Positions 24,190 through 33,298 of a DNA stretch of 64,000 nt are shown here, piece after piece (positions within the stretch are counted from its first letter, which is position 1; every line of letters begins with the position of its first letter). Origin of the DNA: Psychrobacillus sp044762855 (GTDB lineage Bacteria > Bacillota > Bacilli > Bacillales_A > Planococcaceae); assembly GCF_044762855.1 (NCBI RefSeq), contig NZ_JBIWFB010000005.1, forward strand, positions 124,001 to 188,000, given 5' to 3'. The notes under the pieces are model-generated. The model did not search any database. It saw nothing but the letters and a program-made list of their open reading frames with translations, and had not been told where the DNA came from. A program made the translations under genes and the position numbers.

Positions 24190-25794
24190 ATGATTGCAGT
24201 AAGTAATGTAAGTCTTCGTTTCGGTGATCGTAAATTATTTGAAGACGTAAATATAAAGTTTACACCGGGGAACTGTTACGGTTTAATCGGTGCAAATGGA
24301 GCAGGAAAGTCAACATTTATCAAAATTTTATCTGGAGAAATAGAGGCACAAGAAGGTAATGTCATTATGAATCCAGATGAACGTTTAGCGATTCTAAAAC
24401 AAAACCACTTCGAATATGAAGAATATACAGTTCTAGAAACTGTTATTATGGGACATAAACGTTTGTATGAAGTAATGAACGAAAAAAACGCTATCTACAT
24501 GAAAGAAGACTTTTCGGATGAAGATGGAATGCGCGCAGCTGAACTAGAAGGTGAATTCGCAGACTTAAATGGTTGGGAAGCAGAATCAGAAGCAGCTATC
24601 CTTTTACAAGGTCTAGGTATTCCTGATAGTATGCACCAAAAGAAAATGTCTGAGTTAACTGGTTCTGAAAAAGTAAAAGTGTTGTTATCCCAAGCCCTTT
24701 TCGGTAAACCTGATGTTCTTTTACTAGATGAGCCTACCAACCATTTGGACATCAAAGCGATCCAATGGTTAGAAGATTTCTTAATTAACTTTGAAAATAC
24801 TGTTATTGTCGTTTCCCATGACCGTCATTTCTTAAACAAAGTATGTACGCATATTGCGGACTTAGACTTTAGTAAAATTCAAGTATATGTTGGGAACTAT
24901 GACTTCTGGTATGAGTCTAGTCAACTTGCATTAAAATTAGCGTCTGATCAAAACAGTAAAAAAGAAGAGAAAATTAAAGAGCTTCAGGCCTTTATCGCAC
25001 GATTTAGCGCTAATGCTTCTAAGTCTAAACAAGCAACTTCTCGTAAGAAAATGCTCGATAAAATCGAATTAGATGATATTAAACCATCTTCTCGTAAATA
25101 CCCTTATGTCAATTTCGCGATGAAACGTGAAATTGGAAATGATGTTTTACAAGTACAAGATTTAGGCTATACATTTGAGGGAGAAAAACTATTCTCGAAA
25201 CTTAACTTTACGTTAAATAAAGAAGATAAAATTATTCTTCTTGGAGATGAGTTAGCAAAATCTGCCTTACTTCGTGTGTTAGCAGAGGAAGAAGAACCAC
25301 AAGAGGGTTCCATCCGTTGGGGTGTTACAACTACTCGTGCTTACTTCCCGCTTGATAATGCAAAATATTTCCAAGGAAACGAGACTTCTTTAGTAGACTG
25401 GTTACGTCAATATTCACCAGATGATGAGAGTGAAACATTCCTACGCGGATTCCTTGGTCGCATGCTATTCTCTGGAGAAGAAGTGAAGAAAAAACCATCC
25501 GTACTTTCCGGTGGTGAAAAAGTTCGCTGTATGCTTTCTAAAATGATGCTATCAGAGTCGAATGTACTATTACTAGATGAGCCTACAAACCATTTAGACT
25601 TGGAATCTATCCAAGCACTGAATAATGGATTGACTGCGTTTAAAGGTGCTATGATTTTCACATCACATGACCATCAGTTCATTCAAACAATCGCGAATCG
25701 TGTAATTGAAATTCGTGAAGACGGGTCGATTCTAGATAAACAGTTAACTTATGATGAATTCCTTGAGTGGAAAGAAGCTCAAAAAATTTCATAA
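24190..25794 (+). CDS. ABC-F ATPase, YkpA/YbiT-like
   Basis: The 534-residue tandem ATPase has no membrane segments. Cassette 1: Walker A GANGAGKS (34-41), signature LTGSEKVK (usually LSGGEKVK) and LLLLDEPTNHLDI. Cassette 2: signature LSGGEKVRC and LLLLDEPTNHLDL, but its Walker A position reads LLGDELAKSALL instead of GxxGxGKST. Length and sequence fit the YkpA/YbiT subgroup of ribosome-associated ABC-F factors. RBS TTAGGAGG precedes ATG 24190. The degenerate second P-loop together with the altered first signature suggests asymmetric ATP use; it may be a subgroup trait. Confidence 0.9.
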   Translation: MIAVSNVSLRFGDRKLFEDVNIKFTPGNCYGLIGANGAGKSTFIKILSGEIEAQEGNVIMNPDERLAILKQNHFEYEEYTVLETVIMGHKRLYEVMNEKNAIYMKEDFSDEDGMRAAELEGEFADLNGWEAESEAAILLQGLGIPDSMHQKKMSELTGSEKVKVLLSQALFGKPDVLLLDEPTNHLDIKAIQWLEDFLINFENTVIVVSHDRHFLNKVCTHIADLDFSKIQVYVGNYDFWYESSQLALKLASDQNSKKEEKIKELQAFIARFSANASKSKQATSRKKMLDKIELDDIKPSSRKYPYVNFAMKREIGNDVLQVQDLGYTFEGEKLFSKLNFTLNKEDKIILLGDELAKSALLRVLAEEEEPQEGSIRWGVTTTRAYFPLDNAKYFQGNETSLVDWLRQYSPDDESETFLRGFLGRMLFSGEEVKKKPSVLSGGEKVRCMLSKMMLSESNVLLLDEPTNHLDLESIQALNNGLTAFKGAMIFTSHDHQFIQTIANRVIEIREDGSILDKQLTYDEFLEWKEAQKIS

Positions 25795-25795
25795 T

Positions 25796-25832
25796 AAAAA
25801 AAGCGTGAGACTAATTGTTCTCACGCTTTTTT
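25796..25832. terminator. bidirectional terminator
   Basis: Stem 25796-25810 with 25819-25832, A run and T run on either side, between convergent ABC-F and YkvA-domain genes. Confidence 0.9.
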
Positions 25833-26306
25833 CTTCTTGATAAATTTGCCGAGCAGTGAACTTGCAGGCAATTTCCCTAGTAGCGAATCACTCGTTTCCG
25901 CGATTTTCTTTAATGCATTCAATAATTTTTCATCGCCTGTCCAATGCTCTTCGATTATCTCTGCGGAAAACTTATTTAATAGCATATTTACGACAAAAGT
26001 GGCCACTATAATATCATCGATATATCCACCTGGTCCAATTAGCCCTTCTGGTAAAACATCTATAGGAGTAATAAAATAAAGAATTCCACTCCCTATAATA
26101 GTTTTACTTTTCGTATCAATTCGATTATCTAATAATGCTTTCACTAGCAAATGAAATAAGTCAGGAGCAAACAATAAATACGGAGTGAGCTTCCCCTTTT
26201 TTCCTGTTTTCGATTCTACATATGTTGTTATTTTGGATCTTAATTTTTCATAAAAATCTTGCTGTTCCTCATACGGAGGTAATTCTTTTTTTAGTTCGAT
26301 ATCCAT
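25821..26306 (-). CDS. YkvA-domain (DUF1232) protein
   Basis: The 162-residue protein carries the DUF1232/YkvA core: LLVKALLDNRIDTKSKTIIG, then ILYFITPIDVLPEGL and GYIDDIIVATFVVN, a two-helix membrane-associated motif. Function unknown. ATG 26306 has AGGAG at eight bases; ATG 26312 is too close to the same RBS. The C-terminus is Lys-rich (KFIKKKKA). Confidence 0.8.
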   Translation of the reverse strand: MDIELKKELPPYEEQQDFYEKLRSKITTYVESKTGKKGKLTPYLLFAPDLFHLLVKALLDNRIDTKSKTIIGSGILYFITPIDVLPEGLIGPGGYIDDIIVATFVVNMLLNKFSAEIIEEHWTGDEKLLNALKKIAETSDSLLGKLPASSLLGKFIKKKKA

Positions 26307-26412
26307 TTTCATCTCTCCTTCCTTATTGTCACTATACCAAAAATTCATCCAATTGAAACGTATTACGATTGTATCCGTCTAATATACAAATAATATTTAA
26401 GGAGGAAAACAC

Positions 26413-27051
26413 ATGAAAAAGTATCTACTCGTGTTGATCCCAGCACTTTTCCTTATAGCCTGCGGTGCTGAAGAACAGAGCGGGAGTGAACCATCCACTA
26501 GCCCTCCTACGGAAAATACAACGACGACTGCTGAAACAAAAGTGAGCTTATCAGATTACTTTATGCCAAATGGCTCAATTGCCAAGTTCAAAGGTGAAGG
26601 CAATGAATATGCAACTTATACGTTAACAACAAAGCATTTATATGATAACTATGTCTTAACTTATGAAGATAATGGCGGCACAGTTGTGGAAAGAATTTAC
26701 TATATTCAAGCCGATAAAGTTAGTTTAATTGCACAAAATGGTGAAGCTTATGACGCTAAAGAACCTTCTCTTGCCGAACTTGAATCTATGCAAGAAATAG
26801 AAGTATATTTAGCAACACCGCTTGAAGAAGGTAGAGAATTTAACGGTTGGAAAATTATTTCAACAAATGAGTCGTTAAAAACGGACGTCCAACCATTTGA
26901 TGATGTCATCCTAATAGAAAAAACAGATGAGCAAGGTGCTATCACAAGAAAATACTTTGCCAAAGACTTTGGGGAGATCAAACGGGAATTTATCATGCAA
27001 GAAGGCGATGAAGCTTTTACTGTTACCTCTACATTAGAAAATGTTTTATAA
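26413..27051 (+). CDS. uncharacterised lipoprotein
   Basis: The 212-residue protein has a lipoprotein signal peptide with lipobox LIAC (Cys17), a Ser/Thr/Pro-rich linker (about 20-42) and a beta-rich domain. RBS AAGGAGG precedes ATG 26413. It is exposed on the outer face of the membrane. I do not recognise a family, and the neighbouring genes give no hint. Confidence 0.8.
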   Translation: MKKYLLVLIPALFLIACGAEEQSGSEPSTSPPTENTTTTAETKVSLSDYFMPNGSIAKFKGEGNEYATYTLTTKHLYDNYVLTYEDNGGTVVERIYYIQADKVSLIAQNGEAYDAKEPSLAELESMQEIEVYLATPLEEGREFNGWKIISTNESLKTDVQPFDDVILIEKTDEQGAITRKYFAKDFGEIKREFIMQEGDEAFTVTSTLENVL

Positions 27052-27052
27052 A

Positions 27053-27086
27053 AAAAGAAGCTCCTCCATTCCGGAGGGCTTCTTTT
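27053..27086. terminator. bidirectional terminator
   Basis: Stem GAAGC-T-CCTCC with GGAGG-GCTTC (one bulged T), with flanking A and T runs, between the convergent lipoprotein and csp genes. Confidence 0.75.
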
Positions 27087-27092
27087 AAGCTA

Positions 27093-27293
27093 TTAAAGTT
27101 TAACTACGTTTGCAGCTTGTGGTCCGCGGTTACCTTCAACCACTTCAAATTCTACTTTTTGTCCTTCTTCAAGTGATTTGAAGCCTTCACCTTGAATTGC
27201 AGAGAAGTGTACGAATACATCGTTTTCTCCTTCTACTTCGATAAATCCAAATCCTTTTTCCGCGTTAAACCATTTTACCGTACCTTGTTTCAT
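27093..27293 (-). CDS. cold-shock protein (CspA family)
   Basis: The 66-residue single-strand nucleic-acid-binding OB-fold protein has RNP1 KGFGFIE and RNP2 VFVHF intact; the length is standard. It acts as an RNA chaperone and transcription antiterminator in the cytosol. The gene has a long leader of about 130 nt containing a 13-bp hairpin, as expected for temperature-controlled csp mRNAs. Confidence 0.96.
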   Translation of the reverse strand: MKQGTVKWFNAEKGFGFIEVEGENDVFVHFSAIQGEGFKSLEEGQKVEFEVVEGNRGPQAANVVKL

Positions 27294-27336
27294 GTCATTA
27301 CCTCCAAAAAAAATTAATCAATATGCGAAAAACAAA

Positions 27337-27396
27337 AATTCACATATCCCATGAAGTACCGACATCACATCGATCACTACATAGGATATGTGAATT
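27337..27396 (-). promoter_or_regulatory. structured 5' leader of the csp mRNA
   Basis: 13-bp perfect stem (27337-27349 with 27384-27396) closing a 34-nt loop, within the csp 5' untranslated region. Long csp leaders commonly refold with temperature. Confidence 0.5.
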
Positions 27397-27431
27397 ACAA
27401 ATACCGTTTCTCACTTTAAATTGTTATCTAA

Positions 27432-27459
27432 AGTATACCAGTTGGATAGATATAGTCAA
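27432..27459 (-). promoter_or_regulatory. promoter of the csp gene
   Basis: Minus strand TTGACT (27459-27454), 16-bp spacer, TATACT (27437-27432). Confidence 0.75.
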
Positions 27460-27485
27460 CAAGTTTTTTTATTATTCTAAATCGT

Positions 27486-27764
27486 TTACTTCGGAGTATT
27501 CCAAATGATACCATGGTAAATTTGTAATTCATCTTCACATGATTCACAATAACATTGTTCCTTTAATGACCAAAAAGCCCAATATTTATCTTCCTTTACT
27601 TGCTCTTTTGGGAACTTTCCCCGAAACTCATCCAATATCATTTTTAAATAATTCAATGCTTCTTCCTCTTGCTCGAACGTCTCTTTTTTTACTATATGTT
27701 CTTCCCAGCCTTCAAAGGCCCACCAAGGTTCGTAATCTGCTTTCATATAAATAACTTCAAACAT
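27486..27764 (-). CDS. DUF1033 family protein
   Basis: The 92-residue protein begins MFEVIYMKADYEPWWAFEGW, the signature of DUF1033 proteins of Bacilli. It contains three Cys in the C-terminal part (QCYCESC), possibly metal-binding. ATG 27764 is chosen because GAGG lies eight bases upstream. Function unknown; it appears monocistronic. Confidence 0.75.
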   Translation of the reverse strand: MFEVIYMKADYEPWWAFEGWEEHIVKKETFEQEEEALNYLKMILDEFRGKFPKEQVKEDKYWAFWSLKEQCYCESCEDELQIYHGIIWNTPK

Positions 27765-27924
27765 GTTCATCGCCTCTAACATTTATTGTTAACTCATATT
27801 GTACTGCTTCAACAAAAAAAGTCTACTCAAATGACTTTTACATGTTGAAAGAATTGAAAATAAGCGAAATATCAGGTAAGTTATAGTTAATACAATTTAT
27901 ATGGCATTCAAAGGAGAAGATAAG

Positions 27925-28206
27925 TTGAAAAAGCGGGCGCATATTCAAATGCACGGGGATGTAGATGGAGTTGGCTTTCGATTTCTAGTAAAACAAAAAG
28001 CACAATCACTTAGTTTAAAAGGTTATTGTAGGCAAAATGAATTACAGGAAATTATCATCGATATAGAAGGCAATGTAAATCAATTAGATGAATTCATCGG
28101 CTACATTCAAAAAGGAGTATCCCCTTTATCCAAACAAAATGCTTTTGAAATAGAAATATTCGACCATTTAGTAGGATATACAAAAATGGAAACGGATATC
28201 GTCTAA
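27925..28206 (+). CDS. acylphosphatase
   Basis: The 93-residue protein hydrolyses acyl phosphates. It matches the family core: HGDVDGVGFRFLVKQKA (catalytic Arg in GVGFR) and GYCRQNEL, where the catalytic Asn is retained although the usual NNxDG is replaced. The start is TTG 27925, eight bases after AAAGGAG; the ATG at 27901 overlaps that RBS region. Divergence around the Asn motif leaves some doubt about activity. Confidence 0.75.
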   Translation: MKKRAHIQMHGDVDGVGFRFLVKQKAQSLSLKGYCRQNELQEIIIDIEGNVNQLDEFIGYIQKGVSPLSKQNAFEIEIFDHLVGYTKMETDIV

Positions 28207-28278
28207 ATCGCAAGGAAAATGAAACCTTCTTCCCTCCCATTCGTATAATATATTGTAGATAAAAGGAGGTAGCCTATT

Positions 28279-28953
28279 ATGACTGAAGTAATGAATACGG
28301 TTATTCGTCATATTATCAATATACCCATTATGTTCATAGCCTGGTTCGTTTTCTTTTTTCCATTAGATATTGGATACTTTATCAGTTCAGCTCTTGCAAT
28401 TGGCGTGTACTTAGTGTCGAATTTTAGTATAAAAAAGATACAACATCGTAGAATTATGAAAAAACACCAGCTTACTCATTCTGAGTATTTTCATATACAA
28501 AAACAACTAAAAGAAGCGAAAGCAAAAATACGAACGTTGAATAGCCACTATTTAAAAGTAAGATCCTTTAGTTCATTTAAACAATTGTTTGACATGAATA
28601 GATTGGCAAAACGAATTATTTCATTAGTCAAAGAGAATCCACGTAAGTTTTACCAAGTCGAAAAGTTTTTTTATGCGCATTTAGATTCTGCTGTTGAGCT
28701 CACGTCCAAATATACGCTTTTAGTGTCTCAGCCAATGAAAAATCACGATTTAAAAATTGCCTTGGCAGATACGCGAGAGACATTAGAATCGATGAATGCC
28801 ATTATGGAAGACGATCTAAAAGATGTACTAGCTTCCGATATTGAGCACTTAAAAATGGAACTAGATTTCGCTAAACTATCGGTACGTAAAAAAGAACAAC
28901 CTTTATATTTAGAAGGAGAATCAGACAATGAGCGAACAACGAGTAAATTCTAG
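28279..28953 (+). CDS. xpaC: XpaC-like membrane-associated protein
   Basis: The 224-residue protein has two N-terminal hydrophobic segments (about 10-50) and a long helical, charged C-terminal region (SEYFHIQKQLKEAKAKIRTL), matching XpaC (named for 5-bromo-4-chloroindolyl phosphate hydrolysis). RBS AAAAGGAGG precedes ATG 28279. It overlaps the TelA-like gene by 26 bases, the conserved xpaC-yaaN operon. Biochemical role unclear. Confidence 0.8.
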   Translation: MTEVMNTVIRHIINIPIMFIAWFVFFFPLDIGYFISSALAIGVYLVSNFSIKKIQHRRIMKKHQLTHSEYFHIQKQLKEAKAKIRTLNSHYLKVRSFSSFKQLFDMNRLAKRIISLVKENPRKFYQVEKFFYAHLDSAVELTSKYTLLVSQPMKNHDLKIALADTRETLESMNAIMEDDLKDVLASDIEHLKMELDFAKLSVRKKEQPLYLEGESDNERTTSKF

Positions 28954-30115
28954 TGATGATTTATTAATGGATGAATTATTAGCAAGTCCATTTGAAGTAA
29001 ATACGACAAAACAACAAGCTGTGACGACTGCTGACGAACCAGTACCTACAAAACTTATTGATCGGTTATCGGAAGCAGAACAAGAAAAAGCTAAACAACT
29101 GGCGAACCAAATCCCTGCGGGTAATTACGAAGCAATATTAACATACGGAGCAAACGCACAAAATGAATTATCTCGTTTCTCCCATCAAATGTTAGATCAC
29201 GTACAGAAAAAAGACATCGGTCCAGTCGGAGATATTTTAGGGGATCTGATGAACAAGCTGTCCGATATTAATCCGGAAGAACTTTCTACGCAAAAAAAAT
29301 CAGGTATCAAACGCTTATTTAATCGGGTCAATCGTTCTGTACAAGAAATGATGACGAAATACCAAAAACTAAGCACTCAAATTGATCGCATCGGCATCCA
29401 ATTGGAACATTCCAAACGCGGATTAGTGGAAGATGTGCAGATGTTAGATAAATTATATGATCAAAACAAAACGTATTTCCAAGCATTAAATGTATACATT
29501 GCTGCTGCGGAAGTTAAAAAAGAAGAAATTCTGAATGTCACTATCCCTGAAATGCGACGTAAAGCAGAAGAATCGAATGATCAAATGGCTTACCAAGAAG
29601 TCAATGATATGGCACAATTTGTCGACCGTTTAGAAAAACGCATGTACGATTTGCAATTATCACGCCAAATTACGATTCAAAGTGCACCTCAAATACGTAT
29701 GATTCAACAAACGAACCAAACACTAGCAGAAAAAATCCAATCTTCCATTATGACGTCTATCCCACTTTGGAAAAACCAAATTGCGATTGCTTTAACACTT
29801 AATCGTCAGCAAAAAGCAGTCGAAGCACAAAAGCAAGTAACGAAGACGACAAATGATTTATTACTAAAAAATTCAGAAATGCTAAAAGTGAATAGTATCG
29901 AAACTGCCAAAGAAAATGAGCGTGGAATCGTTGAAATTGAGACATTGAAAAAAACACAAGAAAACTTACTACAAACAATAGAAGAAACAATGCGCATTCA
30001 AGCAGATGGCCGCGTGAAACGAAAAGCAGCTGAAATTGAAATCGGACGCATGGAAGAAGAGTTAAAACAACGTCTTCTATTAATAGCCGACCAATCCAAA
30101 AACCGTCCTTCTTAA
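28928..30115 (+). CDS. TelA/YaaN-like toxic-anion-resistance protein
   Basis: The 395-residue cytoplasmic, largely alpha-helical coiled-coil protein matches the TelA/YaaN family (ANQIPAGNYEAILTYGANAQ, then the IQSAPQIRMIQQTNQTL block). Family members have been linked to tellurite tolerance and, in Listeria, to resistance to cell-wall-active agents. RBS AGAAGGAG lies inside the end of xpaC, so translation is coupled. Confidence 0.88.
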   Translation: MSEQRVNSSDDLLMDELLASPFEVNTTKQQAVTTADEPVPTKLIDRLSEAEQEKAKQLANQIPAGNYEAILTYGANAQNELSRFSHQMLDHVQKKDIGPVGDILGDLMNKLSDINPEELSTQKKSGIKRLFNRVNRSVQEMMTKYQKLSTQIDRIGIQLEHSKRGLVEDVQMLDKLYDQNKTYFQALNVYIAAAEVKKEEILNVTIPEMRRKAEESNDQMAYQEVNDMAQFVDRLEKRMYDLQLSRQITIQSAPQIRMIQQTNQTLAEKIQSSIMTSIPLWKNQIAIALTLNRQQKAVEAQKQVTKTTNDLLLKNSEMLKVNSIETAKENERGIVEIETLKKTQENLLQTIEETMRIQADGRVKRKAAEIEIGRMEEELKQRLLLIADQSKNRPS

Positions 30116-30131
30116 CGAAGAACGGTTTTTT
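30098..30131. terminator. terminator between convergent operons
   Basis: Hairpin with arms 30098-30112 and 30117-30131 (one mismatch) and T run on the plus strand. Confidence 0.75.
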
Positions 30132-32014
30132 CAAGTACTTTTCACCACATGATGAAGCATTTTACGAAGTAAGCGCAAAGTCTCATCCGAAAACTTTTCT
30201 AAAGATCCAGCAGCAGCAGTTTTCTTTCCAAATATTAATCGGAACAAATCTAATTGCTCTTCTGTTGCTTCCCGATCATTCAAAAACAAATGAAGAACAG
30301 AAATATGATTTCGTTCAAGCTCTACCACGGCTTCTGCAGTATCCATAATACCGTTTTGCGCATAACCAAATGCAGAAGGTTCCCCGTCGGAAAATACAAG
30401 CAAAAATTTATGTGCTTCAGGTCTTTTCTCTAACCTTTTACCCATCCATCTAATCGCAAATCCATCCCGGTTATCTTCATGAGCATCCATCGATAAAATG
30501 TTCAACCCACTATCTCTAGCACCGTCTTCTAATTTATGAATCCACTCAAATGTATTTGGCTGCATTGTTTCAGAAGCTTCAAAAGCATCTTCGTAATGTA
30601 AAACAATTTCATGTGCAATATTAAGCTTTCTAAGTACATCGTGAAACAACAATACTGCTTTTTTGGTTTCTTCTAGTTTATCCTGCATCGAAGCAGAACC
30701 ATCGACGAGCAAGCCAAAAACAGCATTTAACTGCGTACTTGGTGCATTTTTTTGATAAAAAGGTTTAGGACGTTCTTCTGTCCAAAGTGCAGTTAGCTTT
30801 GAGCCAAGCCTGCCTTTTGATAAATTTAAACGCTTATCTATCTTTTTTTGTTCCATGCGCTTTTTTATCTCTTGTACGAATGCTTTCACATATGGCGCTT
30901 GCTCGAGACGAAAAACTTGTAGGTGAAGTTTATGGTCGCTGGAGAGAGATTCATCCATTCTTTTTTCCTCATACACTACTTGTAAATGTTCTTTTCCAAA
31001 TGTCTTTCCCGCTTTTTTCTTTGCACTAGTTTTTTTATCTTCTCGTTCTGCTCCAAGTCCCTCTTTACTGTCGCCAACTGAAGTCCCTTGACCAATCTCC
31101 GTAATTTCATGGCCCTCCTCGCCTTCCCGCGAAGTGAGGTGTTGATCCGCTAAGCCATCCCTACCATGCTCTAGTTCATATTGTAAATGCACACCATCTT
31201 CTTGTTCATTCTCTCGATGCCAAGTGCGGAAAATTTCTTCAATCGTCTCTTTTTGTCCTTCCTCTCCTATTTCAGAATCTTTTACCCCTTGATGATAATG
31301 AAAATCTTCTGTTGGTAAATTGGAATCGGAAAGAATTGCATAATATTCATGTAATGCATCTTCTTTCATATATTCTTTCATTAAATAGTAGAGTTGATAG
31401 ACGATATCGATAGAATTTTGTGTGTTTTTACTTTCATAGACATTTGGAATGATTTGATTTGCTAGCTGAAAAGCTTCCGGTCCTTTCGTATGCATCGTGC
31501 CTTCATGCATGCCGATGTATACATAGCTAATAAATGCATCCGCTAAAAATCCTTTTTGACTATTAACTAATAATTGCTGTTTATGAAATGCCAAATAGGT
31601 TTGAACTCTTGATCGAAAATATTTGGTAGTACCAACTCTATTTTTTTGAATTATTTCGATTAAACGAAACTCTTCTATGCAAAATAGTAACTGGTTAAGC
31701 AACTTTGGGAAATCCTTTTCTTTTATTAGCGTAAATGCTTTCCAAGCGCTCACATCAAAGAATTTCCAAAATCCTTCTGCTAATAAATAGATATCAGTTA
31801 GCCGGCCTGCATGCATAATTGCTTCATCCCGATGCCTCCAAAACACACTTAGTGAAATCGTTTGATCCGCTGGATGATACTCGATTAACTTTCGTTCGTT
31901 CACAAGAATCTTTGTATTATGCGTTAGCGCTTTTGCAACATTTTCATAGTGCATTAACTTTCGTGCATCTAATGTTTCATTATTAAACTGGATAAACCGA
32001 TTAACGGAGCCCAT
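30131..32014 (-). CDS. yojO: VWA-domain protein, YojO / NorD-CbbO-like
   Basis: The 627-residue protein has a helical N-terminal half, an acidic low-complexity middle (about 260-350) and a C-terminal von Willebrand A domain with an intact MIDAS start (LLVDGSASMQD). It pairs with the adjacent MoxR-type AAA+ ATPase, as CbbO/NorD pairs with CbbQ/NorQ in metal-centre assembly or remodelling. The order yojN-yojO is as in B. subtilis; the 9-bp gap indicates one operon. The client protein is unknown. Confidence 0.82.
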   Translation of the reverse strand: MGSVNRFIQFNNETLDARKLMHYENVAKALTHNTKILVNERKLIEYHPADQTISLSVFWRHRDEAIMHAGRLTDIYLLAEGFWKFFDVSAWKAFTLIKEKDFPKLLNQLLFCIEEFRLIEIIQKNRVGTTKYFRSRVQTYLAFHKQQLLVNSQKGFLADAFISYVYIGMHEGTMHTKGPEAFQLANQIIPNVYESKNTQNSIDIVYQLYYLMKEYMKEDALHEYYAILSDSNLPTEDFHYHQGVKDSEIGEEGQKETIEEIFRTWHRENEQEDGVHLQYELEHGRDGLADQHLTSREGEEGHEITEIGQGTSVGDSKEGLGAEREDKKTSAKKKAGKTFGKEHLQVVYEEKRMDESLSSDHKLHLQVFRLEQAPYVKAFVQEIKKRMEQKKIDKRLNLSKGRLGSKLTALWTEERPKPFYQKNAPSTQLNAVFGLLVDGSASMQDKLEETKKAVLLFHDVLRKLNIAHEIVLHYEDAFEASETMQPNTFEWIHKLEDGARDSGLNILSMDAHEDNRDGFAIRWMGKRLEKRPEAHKFLLVFSDGEPSAFGYAQNGIMDTAEAVVELERNHISVLHLFLNDREATEEQLDLFRLIFGKKTAAAGSLEKFSDETLRLLRKMLHHVVKST

Positions 32015-32023
32015 CTACATCCC

Positions 32024-32887
32024 TCACTTAATCCAAGAAGAGGCTAATTCTAAAACGAGTTCTCTTTCTTGTTCATCCTCTAACTTCTCTGCAATTGCAT
32101 ATGTAATTGCCCTCATCGGTTCCATATATTGTGCTAGTTCCGTTGCATCGAGTAAGCTCCGTATGGAAGCTGCTTCTTCTGAAAGTAATCCTTGTTTCAC
32201 TTGTTCCATTAAATCTTCAGCTAATTGTAACATAACAGTGATTAACTGCTTAGGAGCTGCTGGGAAAGTTTCATTCCAAAGATTTGCAAGTAATTCTCCA
32301 GATATGTAAGGGATTGAAAAAGAGACAAAACGATTTTTTAATGCCTCATTCATTGGAGTTGTCCCAATATAACCTTCATTGATCGCAGCAATGACCGAAA
32401 AATCTGGGTGTGCTTGAATCACTTCTCCTGTAAAAGGATTGGTCAGCATTCTTCTATAATCCAATACGCTATGCAAAATTGGTAATGTCTCTGCTTTTGC
32501 CATATTGATCTCATCAATATATAATATATGCCCTTTTTTCATAGCTTCAATGACGGGACCTTCTACAAACTCAATTGCATTCGCTCCATCTTTTAATACA
32601 ATCGTTTTAAAGCCAAGTAAACTTTCTGCATCTAGGTCAACGGAGCAATTTATACTTTGGACTGGTTGCTTGAAATAGTGAGACACTGTTTCCGCTAGTT
32701 TCGTTTTTCCTGCCCCAGTTGGACCTTTTAGTAGTACAGGTTTTTTCAATGAAATAGCGATTAGAACATCATGGAATAAATCATTGTTTGGTGATAAATA
32801 TCCACCTGCTCCTATAAGCCGACTATCTTCCTCAGTATGTACTCTATTTACTCGTATTTGTTGTTCTTTAGTTAATAACTCATTCAT
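32024..32887 (-). CDS. yojN: MoxR-type AAA+ ATPase, YojN / CbbQ-NorQ-like
   Basis: The 287-residue AAA+ ATPase has Walker A GPTGAGKTK, Walker B ILYIDEIN, sensor 1 VIAAINEGY and arginine-finger region ALKNRFVSF. The MoxR-group sequence (SINCSVDLDAESLLGF, FVEGPVIEAMKKG) is clear. It probably works with the VWA protein encoded next to remodel or insert a cofactor into a target. Confidence 0.88.
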   Translation of the reverse strand: MNELLTKEQQIRVNRVHTEEDSRLIGAGGYLSPNNDLFHDVLIAISLKKPVLLKGPTGAGKTKLAETVSHYFKQPVQSINCSVDLDAESLLGFKTIVLKDGANAIEFVEGPVIEAMKKGHILYIDEINMAKAETLPILHSVLDYRRMLTNPFTGEVIQAHPDFSVIAAINEGYIGTTPMNEALKNRFVSFSIPYISGELLANLWNETFPAAPKQLITVMLQLAEDLMEQVKQGLLSEEAASIRSLLDATELAQYMEPMRAITYAIAEKLEDEQERELVLELASSWIK

Positions 32888-32904
32888 ATTTTCATCTCCT
32901 TATG

Positions 32905-32931
32905 AAAAAAATCCGATGATTACTCATCGGA
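32905..32931 (-). terminator. terminator of the DUF6501 gene
   Basis: 8-bp stem (32912-32919 with 32924-32931) followed on the minus strand by seven T. Confidence 0.8.
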
Positions 32932-32962
32932 CTTTATCCTGCATTAATGGTCAGTAGAGGTG

Positions 32963-33160
32963 TTACTGAAAATATTCTTTGTAGAAGCCGCCTACTTTAC
33001 CAGTATTGTCGACAACAAATAGAAATTCTTCTGTTTCATTTTTTACTTCATATGTTTTACCAACTGTTAGTACATTATTGACTAGGAATTTCTTAGCATC
33101 TGTATGTACGCATGTTACTGTTTTAAGCGTTGGTTTTGTATCCCAATTTGTATGTATCAT
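32963..33160 (-). CDS. DUF6501 family small protein
   Basis: The 65-residue protein, MIHTNWDTKPTLKTVTCVHT followed by VNNVLTVGKTYEVKNETEEF, resembles the DUF6501 family of Bacilli (small, beta-rich). ATG 33160 is chosen over GTG 33169 because the RBS AAAGGAAG abuts the latter. Function unknown. Confidence 0.7.
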   Translation of the reverse strand: MIHTNWDTKPTLKTVTCVHTDAKKFLVNNVLTVGKTYEVKNETEEFLFVVDNTGKVGGFYKEYFQ

Positions 33161-33251
33161 GTTATCCACTTCCTTTTACTATAGTATACGAAAGGATACT
33201 TTATAATTCAATCTGTTAGCTTTATTTTATTTCTAATAAAATAAAGAAATA

Positions 33252-33281
33252 GAGCAGTTCCTCAAAATGAAGAATCTGCTC
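33252..33281 (-). terminator. weak terminator after the sulfur operon
   Basis: 6-bp GC-containing stem (33252-33257 with 33276-33281) just after the last gene of the sulfur operon, followed by a T-rich stretch. Confidence 0.5.
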
Positions 33282-33298
33282 AAATTTTCTAAATAAAG

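Noticed and set aside
24006..24191. 62-codon N-terminal extension of the PAS-GGDEF protein
   Set aside because: It overlaps the divergent ABC-F start and the likely promoter; GAGGTGA before TTG 24005 gives a better start.
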